64,000 nucleotides of DNA from Aradus depressus (taxonomy: Eukaryota; Arthropoda; Insecta; Hemiptera; Aradidae). Under the pieces are notes generated by a model. It worked only from the letters and a program-made list of their open reading frames with translations. It ran no database searches and was not told the origin of the DNA. Position numbers and translations under genes: made by a program. Shown piece by piece: positions 33,449 through 45,136 of the stretch (positions are counted from its first letter, which is position 1; each line of letters begins with the position of its first letter). The stretch is from positions 15,874,562-15,938,561 of the forward strand of contig OY759217.1 of the NCBI GenBank assembly GCA_963662175.1, read 5' to 3'.

Positions 33449-35014
33449 AAGAGTAATCGGTGAATCACCGATTACCGCAATGTAGTACTTCCCAAGCACG
33501 AATTTACAAAATGGAGGTGAGCCTGCGATCATTTCTGTTTATCCTCGGCCGAAAAAAAAAAGGCACGATTTCTCTTCGAGGAAATGTGAAAGAAAAACTT
33601 TGCCGACTTCTGATGCAGCTAATAAGAACTCCGAACTGATTCAACTCATACTTCGGGAGATATTGAAAATAGTTAAGTGGGGTGTCTAAGAAATGGTTTC
33701 ATCGTATAGAGTCCCAATGGCGTTCTAAGAGGCCCGCTAAGTAGACAATTTTTTTAACATTTTCTGTCCCCCGATCGAATTTGGAAATTTGACATAGAAA
33801 CATGAAATTTGGCATCTTCATCATTACAACTGATGACAAATTGGTTTTTGCATGTTGAGAGAGTGAGTGAACCTAGCTATCCCCCACCCCTTAGAGCTAT
33901 GCCAGTTGTATTTTAACCGCTGTGCTGTGTGGGTGGGGTAAGTTAATTTTATAATTGTTGTCTTCTTACTCTGTACCCTGATGCTTTAAGAGTTACTTGT
34001 ACTTTTAATTATTTGTATATTTTGTTATTCTATGATGGATGAACCACTAATGATGACGCCGGACGTTCTGGTCTAAAATAAAACAGTGGGGAGACAACAT
34101 CTTTTATTTCTATGAGAAATCTCGTCCCACACCATCTTACTGTCACATATAAAATAAAATACTATTTTAATGTAAATTGATTGCATTGTTGTTTATATTG
34201 TAAAGGACATACATTATAATGTCCTTTTTAAAGGATCTCAGGATGGTATAACAACCGAAAGTGCTCATCCTAAATATATATCTTGTGCGTGAAATGACTA
34301 TATTTTTCTTTTCCTGATATTCATATCTTACCGTGTTTATTACAAAACCGAGTAATCATTTTCCTAAATATTGGAAATTAACAAACCCCAGCAGGTTAAA
34401 AGAAAATTGGATTGATCAATTAAGTCAATGATGAATCCAATTTTACCTTCAATCGATCAATTGTTGAGTGAGGCGTTATTTAATAAACTCCTTTTGATAG
34501 GATCTGAATAGAGAGAGGTTGTATGTGGAAACTGACGGAGCGGAATGAAGCTGTGACATTTAGGAAAACATCCAGTCAGAGGAAGGGTGGGGATGCACAC
34601 TAACACAAGAGAACCACAAGAACAGACAGGTCACAGCTGTGTGGGCGTGCCATATTTATATAGGGGGGAGAGCTGGGTCAGGGGTCATTGAGGACAGATG
34701 GGAGGGGGGGGGGGGGGTCTATTAGCGATATTATAGGGGTTGGGGGGTCCCCATTCGAAGTTAGTGGAGCGTAGCCAGCCCTGCAAACAGCCCCACGCCC
34801 GTGTCCAGAATCCACGAATCAACTTGTTCCTTCCCTTCCTAATCATGCCATCTCATTTTTTGTTCACGCTTCTCCTTTTCACACTCCCCATGTCTGTGAC
34901 TGATTAGACTGAATTTAATAATGATGTTAGTCTTTGTAAGCCAAATACAATGGATCATATTGCCCATATTGTTCAAATGGATTTAGACAAGTCAGTATTC
35001 CTTTAGCCTCTGCT
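33449..35014. other. Unassigned DNA between the two D copies
   Basis: Begins with an R terminus (GGTGAATCACCG, GTACTTCCCAAGCACGAA). 34035-34130 has a degenerate CTAATGAT-hairpin-AAAA motif followed by TAAAACAGTGGGGAGACAAC, similar to the end of D copy 2. A G run lies at about 34703-34716. No supported ORF. Confidence 0.4.
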
Positions 35015-35617
35015 CAAAAAAAAACCTTAAGGCGTAGTCAAGGTCCACGCCGTAGATTTTCCGTGAAAACCTTTATTTCATTTTTTTTTTTCGATGCTGC
35101 CGTAACTCTTGCATTTGCTCGGCACTAGACTTTTTAGGTTTTTCAAATTCCTTTTGATGCGAGCTTTCCTCTGATTTGCGTTTTCTATTATTCCGCGCAT
35201 ATTTACGATTCATATGAGACATCATTAATTTTTTTGCAATTTTCAATTTAATACTGATTTTTACATATATTTCGGCTAATATTTTTATTGTTTCACTTTG
35301 AGTCATAGTAGTGCTCCTCAAGCTCTTTACAATGACACCCAAATCAACGTCCTATCTAACCGCGTTATCACGCTCTACTAATTTCTAATTTTACACAACG
35401 CTAATTCGCAACAATCATCCTAGCCCGATAAGGTCACAGGCAAAACAAAAACACTGCACAACAAACACGTACAGACATGCGATTGTGACCTCAATCGTTG
35501 TTATTGCATTATTAGTCTCGTAGTTATTAGCGATTGAAATCTGACGGTATTTTGTAACACAAGAAAGTTTGACCGGCTATCACTGTGCTTAACGAGCGAA
35601 TAGACGTTTTCACGTCA
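35015..35617 (-). mobile_element. Poly-A-tailed repeat 'D', copy 2
   Basis: Same as 32816-33448 with scattered changes. The minus-strand frame reads MTQSETIKILAEIYVKIS, HMNRKYARNNRKRKSEESS and KSSAEQMQELRQHRKKK. The last resembles the basic xxAERxRxxRxRK segment found near the N-terminus of several mobile-element proteins; function unknown. Right end continues ATAAAACATTGGGAAGACAA. Confidence 0.7.
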
Positions 35618-35844
35618 ATAAAACATTGGGAAGACAACGTTTTTGTTTCTATGATTTACATAAGCTTGGAATAAAATATATCTTGAGAGTAACTTTTGGG
35701 GGTCCCGTGGCTTTTCCTTTGAAAGTGGCCCCCCTCCAAAAATTTGTTCATAAAAAAAATTGGATAAGGCTTAAGTGGGATAGGGCAAGAAGAAAATAAA
35801 TATAAAAAAGTATTCGGTGAAACACCGGCAATGTATTTCCCTAG

Positions 35845-36193
35845 CATGGGCGGGGCACTGACTGCTACCAGTTACGTGGACGCTATGCTGCGCTCCCAGG
35901 AGTCGTGGGATGAAAGCTGCGATTTTGCAGCGCTCATCATGGGCGGCTTGGCCCTTCAGGAGAGGGCTGACAAGGAACAGTAGCGGTAATAAAACAGAAG
36001 AAGGGGCGTTACTAGCCACCCTTCCTCCCTTCCGCGAAGTAATGACAGATCGTCAGTTCCGCGGAAGGGAATCAGGTTCGGCAAGGAGGGGGTTTTAGTG
36101 GGTATGGTGAATCGGCTCGAGTCCCACACTATCCAGGGCTACCTTCCCTGGATGTGCGTCACAGCATTTCCCCCTCCAAAGCAAAAAAAAAAA
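35845..36193 (+). mobile_element. R1-clade-like LINE, short 3' copy
   Basis: Last 45 or so codons of ORF2, 3' UTR and poly-A, closely matching 24850-25200. The 14-bp TSD ATGTATTTCCCTAG is at 35831-35844 and 36194-36207. Confidence 0.93.
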
Positions 36194-36235
36194 ATGTATT
36201 TCCCTAGAACAAATTAACCATTTAAGTTTTTGCTC

Positions 36236-36462
36236 ATCATCCTCGCGCTACAGCTCCATTCGAGCCTTGGCCTCCTCCAGAGACTTCCCCAAAGATTCCT
36301 GTCTAGCGCCAGCGTTCTCCAGTCTTTGCAGCCGAAGGTTCCTTGCGTCCCCATCGACTGCGTCCATCCATCTCTTTCTGGGTCTTCCTCGTCCTCAGTT
36401 TCCCTCCGGGATCACTTACCATCAGTCTTCGTGGCGTTTCAGCCTCCTGCATCCTTTGCACT
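36236..36462 (-). mobile_element. LINE ORF2 C-terminal fragment (endonuclease/RT type)
   Basis: The minus strand reads VQRMQEAETPRRLMVSDPGG then TRKTQKEMDGR, matching the common LINE tail GHVxRMxxxRxPKRxxxxxPxGxRxxGRPxxRW. It ends GAGGATGAT, a short trinucleotide-like tail. The TSD TTTAAGTTTTTGCTC is at 36221-36235 and 36463-36477. Confidence 0.85.
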
Positions 36463-37038
36463 TTTAAGTTTTTGCTCTCGCTCCAAAACCAGTAGATCAC
36501 GTGTACTAAAAATCTATAGTTGGCTTTCTTAGGGGCTCAATCTTCATATATATTTTGTGACGATACATTCATTGCATCGGGAGTTATTAGGGTTTTTGAA
36601 TCGAGTCCCTCCTCTGATCCACCCTTCAGTCGATTTCGGGGAATATCAGATGTTGTCATCCTTTTGGGGTTCTGGATACATATCAAATTTCGTGTTATAT
36701 TCATTCGAACGGGAGTTGTCATGTCGGGAGTTATCACATACACACACAGACATAGACACAGACATAAATTATTTTTTGGAATCAGGGAATCGGTAATTTC
36801 GGTGAAAACTAAACATCCAATTTTGATAGATTACAGAACTTCCCCTGGAAGTATACGTTACAAACTGAACATATTTTGAAATATTCCATGCGGAAATTTC
36901 AGGACGTTTTTGGTATCGAAAAACGGCATAAACATAAGCGGTTTCTTGTAAAATGTACCTATGCCCAAAATTTCAAGTTCATAGCTTTTAGAAATGTGTT
37001 TTTTAAACTTCTCTGGGATGTTGGAATGTTGATTTTTT

Positions 37039-37190
37039 CCAGAGTGTCTTCTTTTTTCTTTGACAATATTTCGGGACACTTTCACGTCCCTTCTTCTGGT
37101 CACTATGGAGTTTTGAATTTTTTCATAGTGACCAATAGAAGGGACGTGAAAGTGTCCCGAAATATTGTCAAAGAAAAAAGAAGGCACCTC
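37039..37190. repeat. Palindrome with RNA motif in each arm
   Basis: Two arms of about 70 bp (37039-37107, 37122-37190), almost perfectly complementary, with a 14-bp loop. The arms include AGAAGGGACGTGAAAGTGTC then CCGAAATATTGTC, a variant of the hairpin-GAAA motif. Confidence 0.85.
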
Positions 37191-37359
37191 TGGAAAAAAT
37201 TAACAAGCTTTTGGAAATTCAAATTTTGTTTTTGCTGTAGTGCGCTCCCAATCACACACACTGACATACACACACGTAAAGACGGACATCATTGCGAAAA
37301 TGGTCAAAACATAGATCATTTTCGCACGATTACAATACTTCCTTTATACTATACGTGTC

Positions 37360-37625
37360 TGTGAACACCCAATAAAATGAGTGTGTTGACACGAAATTTT
37401 ATAAGTGTATCCAGAACCCTGTAAAGATGGCGCCCATTGATTATCAGCCTAATCGGTAATCGGCCAAGGGGAAGGGGTTTTAGAAGAAAGGCTTTAATCA
37501 CTGCTCTTGTAATGAAAGTTTTGAAACGTTTCATATGTAAATTCAAAGCCATATAAGGACAACACCTATGAATTTTCTGCAGAATCAGTAGAGGGCGAGG
37601 GAGGGATCAGAGGGTACTCCCAAAT
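37360..37625 (+). repeat. Repeat R fragment
   Basis: GTCTGTGAACACCCAATAAA, GACACGAAATTTTATAAGTG, ATCACTGCTCTTGTAATGAA and AGGACAACACCTATG. Confidence 0.72.
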
Positions 37626-37789
37626 GGTCGTAATTTTGCGAGACACCCTAATCGCTATGTAGGTACGTGAGTGAGAGAGAAGAAAGTTAAGGGTAGCAAG
37701 GATTGAGAAGGACAATAAGATGATGGCCGTGTAGTTAGCGCGGCGGACGCAGGGGTCGCCCACACCATCCTCTCTATCACCGCCACGAA

Positions 37790-38915
37790 ACACAAATCAA
37801 AAAGTCCTCTCTGAATCACCCAAATAATTAATTAATTTTTGCACTCCCTCCAAAACCAATCGACCGGACTTAATAAATTTTGCGTCCATATATTCATGAT
37901 ATTATGTTTGGCTTCTAAACACCATATCAGTTTATATATAAATAAGGAAAAAAATATTTTTGAAAAGGATCAATGTAGATGTTCTAGAGAACTCAAAGAA
38001 GATATTGTTCATTTTTTATTAAACTGTCCTTTGTATAATAATATTAGAGAAAGATATTTAGCTAAATATATTAAAAACTCAGATGAAGATGAAAGTAATA
38101 TTATTAGAATATTAGAGATTGTTTCTATAGAGCAAATTAATGATGTCTATTACTATATTCTAAATTATATTAATTTAAAAAAGCAAACATTAAAAAATCT
38201 AACTTAGGATAAAAATTAAAGGGGGAAAGGAAAAAAAGGGAAAGGAGGGGAAGGGAAAGGGGAAAAAATGAAATTAAAATTAAGAATAGAGGACAAAAAA
38301 AAATAAAATAAACATAATGAAAAATGAATTAAAGTTGAGATTTTCATATTTTTTGTTAAATACTTGTTATTTACGTATAAAGTGTATGTATACAAGTAAA
38401 TGTGCGCATTTATTATAATATTATTTAGAAATTTATTAAGCTGTAATATTCTTACTGTATTATTATATCCGATGTATATTCATTTGTACTCCAACTCTCT
38501 ACAATAAGCCTTAATAGGCTTCAATGTAGTAATAAAAATAAATATATTCATGACATCGGCCAGTTATTAGGGGTTTTGGGGCCAAACCCCTCCTCTAAAG
38601 CTCGCAAAATTAGTAGTTGTCAACCTCTATAGTTTTGAATTTAAATATAAAATTTCTTCTCGATACATTCATTACATCGGCAGTTCTAGTGGTTTTTGAG
38701 ATTGAACCCCCCCCCCCCCCCCCCCCCCCCTCTGGTCCCTCCGGAAAATCAATAGGTGTCGTCCATAATGGATTCTGGATACACATTTATAGCACACAGA
38801 CTAAATTGTTTTTTTGGATTAGGGAATCGGAAAACATGATATTCCGGTGAAAACTCTCAACATCCAATTTTGACCAGTTACATAACTTCTCCTTTACTTC
38901 TTATGGCTGGGAAAG
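37790..38915 (-). repeat. Repeat R, host of a LINE; contains a C homopolymer
   Basis: 37790-37899 and 38542-38915 are the two halves (CTCTGAATCACC, TTGCACTCCCTCCAAAACC; CATCGGCCAGTTATTAGGG to TGACCAGTTACATAACTTC). A run of about 24 C (38707-38730) has expanded inside the CCCC-rich block of R. Confidence 0.82.
37900..38541 (+). mobile_element. 5'-truncated LINE with zinc-knuckle tail
   Basis: The open frame (to 38205) reads CRCSRELKEDIVHFLLNCPL followed by YNNIRERYL, the CxC..E..HFLxxCP knuckle at the end of CR1/L2-like ORF2. An A/G-rich 3' UTR follows and ends AATAAAAATAAAT. The 12-bp TSD ATATATTCATGA is at 37888-37899 and 38542-38553. Confidence 0.9.
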
Positions 38916-39024
38916 TAACGATATAAAAGTGGTAGACAGGTTTGTTAATGGTGAGAATCCATCTGCAGTAGGTTATAATTTTGGTATATAATCTAAGGGG
39001 TTAGTTCCGCCAGTAAATATGTTA

Positions 39025-39230
39025 CTGTTGTCATACCTTTCGGTGGATACCGTCGTCACTGGCTGTTGGTCGAGTACTGAGGGCGAGCGCTATCAATGTG
39101 AAGACGTAATGTTGTACAACATTAACAGTGGCTCGAAGATGATGTCTTCACATCGATAGCGCTCGCCCACAGTACTCGACCAGCAGCGGTAACGACGATA
39201 TCCACCGAAAGGTATGACAACAGGTTATAA
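39025..39230. repeat. GC-rich palindrome, arms about 80 bp
   Basis: The left arm (TGTTGTCATACCTTTCGGTG to TATCAATGTGAAGAC) is the complement of the right arm (GTCTTCACATCGATAGCGC to AAGGTATGACAACAG). The loop of about 40 bp contains the small palindrome AATGTTGTACAACATT. The arm ends include TGACGAC, hairpin GGT/ACC, GAAAGG. Confidence 0.85.
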
Positions 39231-39383
39231 TTTAATTTTTTTATTATTAGTATATACTTATGTATCTAAAATCGTATCTTAATTATTTTCCAGTTTGTTT
39301 AAACTGTTAATTACGTATGGTATATACAATGGTTTTATAAACATTTATGATCGCTTTTTTTTTATATTTTCTTCTACAATGCC

Positions 39384-39722
39384 AGAGGGCACCGGTAGCT
39401 CAGTGGTATCCGTGCTTGCCTTCTGAGCTCAAGATAGTGGGTTCGAAACCCAACCGAAGCCCTCAGTTTATTTTATCTGGGAGGTAAAATAAACTTAAGC
39501 ACGCCGTTTTTCTGATGGGACGTTAGGCGATGGTCCCGAGCCTATACGATGTCAGGTACTCGTTAAAGACCCCTGCCCTAGGTGAATAAAAATTTTGGGT
39601 AGGCAAAATTTAGGACTCCCATAGTAGAGTCGGGTTCATGTCCACCAGAGTGACGAAAGAGCGCTCTGGTAGTAGGCGATATGACCTCTTAGTTAAAGCC
39701 CGGGCATGAATCATAACTAACT
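39384..39722 (+). mobile_element. SINE-A, full length
   Basis: GGGCACCGGTAGCTCAGTGG head, GGGTTCGAAACCC, whole body and tail CATAACTAACT. Imperfect flanking repeat ACAATGCC / ACAGTGCC at 39376-39383 and 39723-39730. Confidence 0.88.
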
Positions 39723-40079
39723 ACAGTGCCTGTAAATTCAATTAATTTTTTTCTGATGTTCCTAGTCATTTTTTTATTGTATAATGGTCTACATATTCAC
39801 GGTTCGAAACTCAGCCGAGGTTCATGTTTTTTTAAATGGGAGCTTAGAAAACCTTGAAGCTCCTTCGGATGGGACGTTAAGCGATGGTCAATAGCCTGAT
39901 GTCAGATACACGTTAAAGATCCCTGTCCCATGTATATAAACTGGTTGTTTATACATAAATTTCTTTTGAAATAGATAACATTTAAAAAACTAAGTTTGTT
40001 CTATTTATTTATTATAAGTTTCCATAATATGTCCGCGTCCCTCAACTTAGTCAAATCCCAATATTATAACAGATATACC
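39604..40079 (+). repeat. 476-bp direct duplication, left copy
   Basis: From CAAAATTTAGGACTCCC (inside the SINE-A body) to AACAGATATACC. It appears identical base for base to 45137-45612. It includes an older SINE-A scrap (39799-39935). The left LTR starts immediately after it. Confidence 0.9.
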
Positions 40080-40867
40080 TGTGATGTACACTACGGAACA
40101 TTTTTTTTATGAATATTTTTATGAATAAAAAGTAATTTTTTTTATTATAATCTAATATCACATATATATTAGATATATATCAAGGTGTTTGAGAAACAAA
40201 ACAAGAAAACATATAAAAAACAGCTGTGAAATAGTGTTAAATGTAATAGAGTCGTGAGCTAGCTCTTAAACGGTGCATGTGGTTTGATATGTTTTAAATA
40301 AAAATGAAGTTGAACAATAAGATGAAAGTTGACTGGGGTGGAATTAAAGTGTGAAGAGTTGACGGGGTCTGGTTTTTTTGTGGAAGAGGCGTCGAGAAGG
40401 TACAATTAATAATATATAGTTTTCAATATGCCCAAATAAAAAAAGAAATAGTTTTTTAAGTATTAATTTAATGTTTTTGTGCCATTGTAAATTTTTGTTT
40501 TGTTTGTTCAAATAAGTTTTTTTTAAATTTAAATATGTAAATATAGATAATAACCCAATTATTTGTCCTCTTCAAATTCTATCCTATTCATCTTCCCTGT
40601 AGTCCCAGTAGTATCATTTAAAAAAACCTTTGGATTAGAAATTAATATTATTTAAAATTATTTAAAAATTGGTATCTCTTTGTGAATCCAAGTGTAAAGT
40701 TTGTTTAATTGAATTTTTTTCGTTGTATACGTGTACTTTCTTAAAAATTGCACGTCTTAAATTATTGATAATATTTTTTTAGGGCAATTTTCGGCAAACT
40801 ACTGTAGAAATCAAAATTTAAATAAACAAAAGAGATCAAATTTCTACAGGAAATGTGGTAGCAAACA
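40080..40867 (+). repeat. Left LTR
   Basis: Begins TGTGATGTACACTACGG. Identity with the right LTR holds to GTGGTAG at 40861, then weakly further. The true 3' end may lie beyond 40867, because the related solo LTR at 8126-8984 is 859 bp. Confidence 0.85.
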
Positions 40868-41139
40868 AGTTATTATCACATTTTTGGCATATCCCTTGTG
40901 TGGACGATTTTCGCCACAAAGCCCCATCATATTTTGGCAAAACCTTGATGGGAGAATTTTTTTATATTAATTAAAGTAGGGAAACAGGTTGAAAAAGATG
41001 AAAAGGATAGAATAGAGACAAATAAGGGTTACATTTAATTTTGAGAAATAATATTTTTTTTTGCCAACTTCAAAAGAAGGTTACTATTTTATATAACATT
41101 GTTTTTGTTTAGTAATTATATATTTAGTAAAGTAAGAAA

Positions 41140-42249
41140 ATGCCAATTACCAGAGGACAAGCGAGAAGATTAGAGGAGGAAAGATCCGATATGGAGTTAT
41201 CGGAAGATAGAGAAAGGGAGACTCCAGCCGCAATGGAGTCCATGCAGGGTACAGGTGAGGAGTCGCAAGGGGAGGGGGTAAATAAAGATAAAGAAAAAGA
41301 GGGCATTGCTGCTCCTGATATGGAATGGCTCCGTGTTGTGTTGACAAAGTTAACTGGGGATATGGGAAATTTAAGGGGGGATATGGGAAATTTAACTGGG
41401 GATATGGGAAATTTAAAGGGGGATATTGGAAATATAAATCAAAAAATAGAAGAACAGGGTAGAGATTTAAGGAGGAATATGAAAGAGCAAGGAATAGAAT
41501 TAAGGGGGGATTTGGAAAATATAAATCAGAGAATAGAAGAACAGGGAAAAGAATTAAAGGGAGAGATGGGAAATTTAAGAGGCGACATTAAAAATTTGGA
41601 AGCGAGATTAGATAAAAAGGTGGACAATTTGATGAACCAATTAGAGAAAATTCAAATAGAAAATGAAAGAGTTGAAAGTAGGATAAATAAAGCAGGAGAA
41701 AACTTAGAAAAGCACTTTATTCAAAAAATTAACAAGTTGGATGAAGGGAATTCTGAAGTAGAAAAAGAGGTTCTTATTATTGACAGTCAGTCACAAGTTG
41801 ATGAGGTAGAAGGAACAGAGAATAACAGTGGGGAGGAACAGACCCAAATTTTAGAGAAAGATGTGGAGGAAGAGAGTCAAAATGTAGAAAAATTAGAATT
41901 AAGTGAAATTCAAGAAAATAGGATTAATATTGATGTGGATGGACAGAGTGAAAGGAACATTTGGATGTTATTAGACAAAACAAACGGACAGACTGAGGAC
42001 AACAAACAAAAGACAAATTTTAATTTTAAAGAAAATATAGTTAAAACTTACAGACAAACTGGAAATAGAAAGGAGGTTAATAAAATACATAAGAACAATT
42101 TTAAAAAAGGAGTAAGAGAATTTAAACAGGTATTAAGGAGAAAATTAACACTGAATGAATATTTAGAGAAGGGGGAGGGGATTTTTAAAGACATAATTCG
42201 CCGGGGCATCCGGAAAAAGATAAAATTAAATTTGGGCTTTGCAATATAA
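41140..42249 (+). CDS. Coiled-coil, gag-like protein of the LTR element
   Basis: 369 codons starting MPITRGQARRLEEER. An acidic N-terminal third is followed (residues about 67-115) by repeats of GDMGNL/GDIGNI and then alternating NINQKIEEQG and RGDLxNI units. These give a long predicted coiled coil to about residue 190. The middle is acidic and the C-terminus basic (about 300-365, KKGVREFKQVLRRKLTLNEY). There is no CCHC knuckle and no RT. The position just after the left LTR and the N-terminus suggest a Gag-type structural protein, but the family is not firmly recognised. Confidence 0.7.
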   Translation: MPITRGQARRLEEERSDMELSEDRERETPAAMESMQGTGEESQGEGVNKDKEKEGIAAPDMEWLRVVLTKLTGDMGNLRGDMGNLTGDMGNLKGDIGNINQKIEEQGRDLRRNMKEQGIELRGDLENINQRIEEQGKELKGEMGNLRGDIKNLEARLDKKVDNLMNQLEKIQIENERVESRINKAGENLEKHFIQKINKLDEGNSEVEKEVLIIDSQSQVDEVEGTENNSGEEQTQILEKDVEEESQNVEKLELSEIQENRINIDVDGQSERNIWMLLDKTNGQTEDNKQKTNFNFKENIVKTYRQTGNRKEVNKIHKNNFKKGVREFKQVLRRKLTLNEYLEKGEGIFKDIIRRGIRKKIKLNLGFAI

Positions 42250-44339
42250 TTGCATTAGCCACCTTTTATAGTGAACCTATTTTTTTTTGCAACTCGGATG
42301 AGTTTGAGGAAATGACTGACAGACTAACATGACAGAATTAGGATTAATTTAAAATATGACGAAGTGACCATGGACTAATATAATAGTATGGATGATACAT
42401 TTATTTTTTTGAATGAGAGAATTTTGGTACATGAAGGGTATGAATGAATTTTGGTATAGTTCTGTGTTTAAAGTAATTAGGAATTATATTTTTTTTAGGA
42501 TAAGATTATATGTTAGGATCAGTATAAAATTATCTGAGAATTATATTTAAGGATTAGTCACCCAAATTTAATATGTGAAAGTTTTTTATTTAGAAGTTAC
42601 TTATTAATAATGATTATTGAAAATTAAAACATATACATATAACTGACTGATTTTGAACGAACATAATATGGAAGAAGATAGATTTTTTTTATTATATTTT
42701 TTATTACAAATGTTAGAAAGATAAAATCAGCAGGCTGAGAGATGCCTAGATCTCTTTGGAGACATGACGAACTTCCTGAGGCCGAGTCAAGGGGACAGAT
42801 TTTCTGTTTCGGAGCTGTTCAGCTAGGATACCGGACGTGACTAAATCATAATAATATTATAAATTAGAAAGACGAACGAAAATGTATAGAAGCCTTGGAA
42901 GAATAATATATTATATAAATTGTATGTATGCATAGGTTATTAAGTTTTTGTTATTATAAATTCTATTATTTAGGCAAGTTCATTTATTATTTGAGTAACA
43001 TGTTTTTTCTACGTAAATTTGTTTAATAGAGAGAGTAGATGAGAATGAGAAGAGTTGTAGGAGCACATTATATAACTTTAGGAATAGGAACAAACAAAGG
43101 GTAATATTAATTAGAGAAGTTTTGAATTAATTGCTGATGACATTCTTTTAGACGTCGGGATTATATAGATTTGTTTTGGGAGAAATTATTTTTTTTAATC
43201 CTAGTAAGAGCTAGTGATTAATTGGAGATTTATATTTTTTTTTGATCTGCGAGAGATGATTTTTTTTGTGTCGACTAGAAAGAACTAGCGATATATATAT
43301 AGGAGATTTATGATGTAGTGTTGGTTGCCTACCTGAGATAGGAGGAACCGTATTTTTGCTACGTCAACGATGAAGTTATTATTATTAGGGAGTTATTAGT
43401 AGAGAAGGAAGTTGAAGTAAAAATATATGTGAGATACATTTTTTTTTTAGTTAGGAAGTAAGAAGGACGTCTCAAAGAATTTAATACCTCAAAAGACAAG
43501 TACTATATATATTAAATAAATTAAATTTGTATTCCTTATTACCCGGCGTGAGGCCTAATTTTCATTGCTATGATATATTTTGGAAGTGTGATGAAGTAAA
43601 ACCGAAGGATTTATTTAATTTTTATTTCAAGTAAATTTTTTTTTTATATATAATATATAATTAATTATATAATTATTTTGAATACATACAAATGTTATAT
43701 TGATGGTAAAGGCGGAAAGTAAAATTAATTGGCAATTTCTTAAATCTGCATCCAACTTGATTATTTCCAAACTTGAATTCATGACTATGACTGATCCTGT
43801 AAATATGTAAAAATTTAGTATTATATTTTTTTATGTTCAATTAGTTCAAATTTTTATAAATTTAAGTTAACATTTTCTTTAGGTTAAGGATTAATTGTAA
43901 ATTTTTAGATTAATATTTGTTTTTGTTTATTAGAAATTAGGTACGTATATATATAAGTTTAATAATTGTAAATAATAAAAAAAATAAATAAAAATGGGCA
44001 TATATGTATAAAAAGAGCGTCGAATTGGGCATATAAAAAAAAATAAATCAGTGAGTGTAAGTGAGAGAGAGACTTCGATACATCGTTGATCAATGAGTTG
44101 AAGACATCAAGGAGCCAGCCAACATGTGCGTTCGAGGAGGAGCCCATCATGTGAATTGGAGGAAGACGTTAATCCATCTGTGTATTGAAGGAGGAAGCTT
44201 ATCATGTGGATTCGAGGAAGAAGCTAAATCAACCTGTGTATTGGAAGAAATTAAATCTGAAAGAACTTATATATAAAAAAAAAAAAAAAAAAAAATTTTG
44301 TGAACAAACATTTTTTTTTAAAAAGAAGGAAAAGGCAAA
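42250..44339 (+). other. AT-rich internal region of LTR element with polypurine tract
   Basis: No ORF of size. 44095-44250 holds two or three degenerate repeats (CATCATGTGAATTGGAGGAA, TATCATGTGGATTCGAGGAA). The purine tract AAAAAGAAGGAAAAGGCAAA abuts the right LTR and fits a plus-strand primer. Confidence 0.65.
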
Positions 44340-45136
44340 TGTGATGTACACTACGGAACATTTTTTTTATGAATATTTTTATGAATAAAAAGTAATTTTT
44401 TTTATTATAATCTAATATCACATATATATTAGATATATATCAAGGTGTTTGAGAAACAAAACAAGAAAACATATAAAAAACAGCTGTGAAATAGTGTTAA
44501 ATGTAATAGAGTCGTGAGCTAGCTCTTAAACGGTGCATGTGGTTTGATATGTTTTAAATAAAAATGAAGTTGAACAATAAGATGAAAGTTGACTGGGGTG
44601 GAATTAAAGTGTGAAGAGTTGACGGGGTCTGGTTTTTTTGTGGAAGAGGCGTCGAGAAGGTACAATTAATAATATATAGTTTTCAATATGCCCAAATAAA
44701 AAAAGAAATAGTTTTTTAAGTATTAATTTAATGTTTTTGTGCCATTGTAAATTTTTGTTTTGTTTGTTCAAATAAGTTTTTTTTAAATTTAAATATGTAA
44801 ATATAGATAATAACCCAATTATTTGTCCTCTTCAAATTCTATCCTATTCATCTTCCCTGTAGTCCCAGTAGTATCATTTAAAAAAACCTTTGGATTAGAA
44901 ATTAATATTATTTAAAATTATTTAAAAATTGGTATCTCTTTGTGAATCCAAGTGTAAAGTTTGTTTAATTGAATTTTTTTCGTTGTATACGTGTACTTTC
45001 TTAAAAATTGCACGTCTTAAATTATTGATAATATTTTTTTAGGGCAATTTTCGGCAAACTACTGTAGAAATCAAAATTTAAATAAACAAAAGAGATCAAA
45101 TTTCTACAGGAAATGTGGTAGTAAACAGCTTTTTAT
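44340..45136 (+). repeat. Right LTR, 3'-truncated
   Basis: Identical to the left LTR through 45121. The last stretch (AAACAGCTTTTTATC) differs and then runs into the duplicated flank. Confidence 0.85.

Larger units (their letters stand above)
35805..36850 (-). repeat. Repeat R split by two LINE insertions
   Basis: Blocks at 35805-35844, 36194-36235, 36463-36850 (TATTCGGTGAAACACCGGC; AACAAATTAACCATTTAAG; TCGCTCCAAAACCAG to TTACAGAACTTCCCCTGG) follow the family order in reverse. Confidence 0.82.
40080..45136 (+). mobile_element. LTR retrotransposon with a single gag-like ORF
   Basis: Two direct LTRs of at least 788 bp with identical sequence flank an internal region of about 3.4 kb. It contains one long ORF (41140-42249) and no recognisable protease, RT, RNase H or integrase. 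The right LTR breaks off near 45136 at a short ATCAAAATTTA stretch that joins the second flank copy, so no normal TSD is visible. This is a non-autonomous element of TR-GAG-like layout (inference). Confidence 0.85.

Noticed and set aside
36876..37364. 162-codon plus-strand ORF
   Set aside because: It runs through the 37.1-kb palindrome and part of repeat R; similar translations occur on both strands because of the inverted arms.
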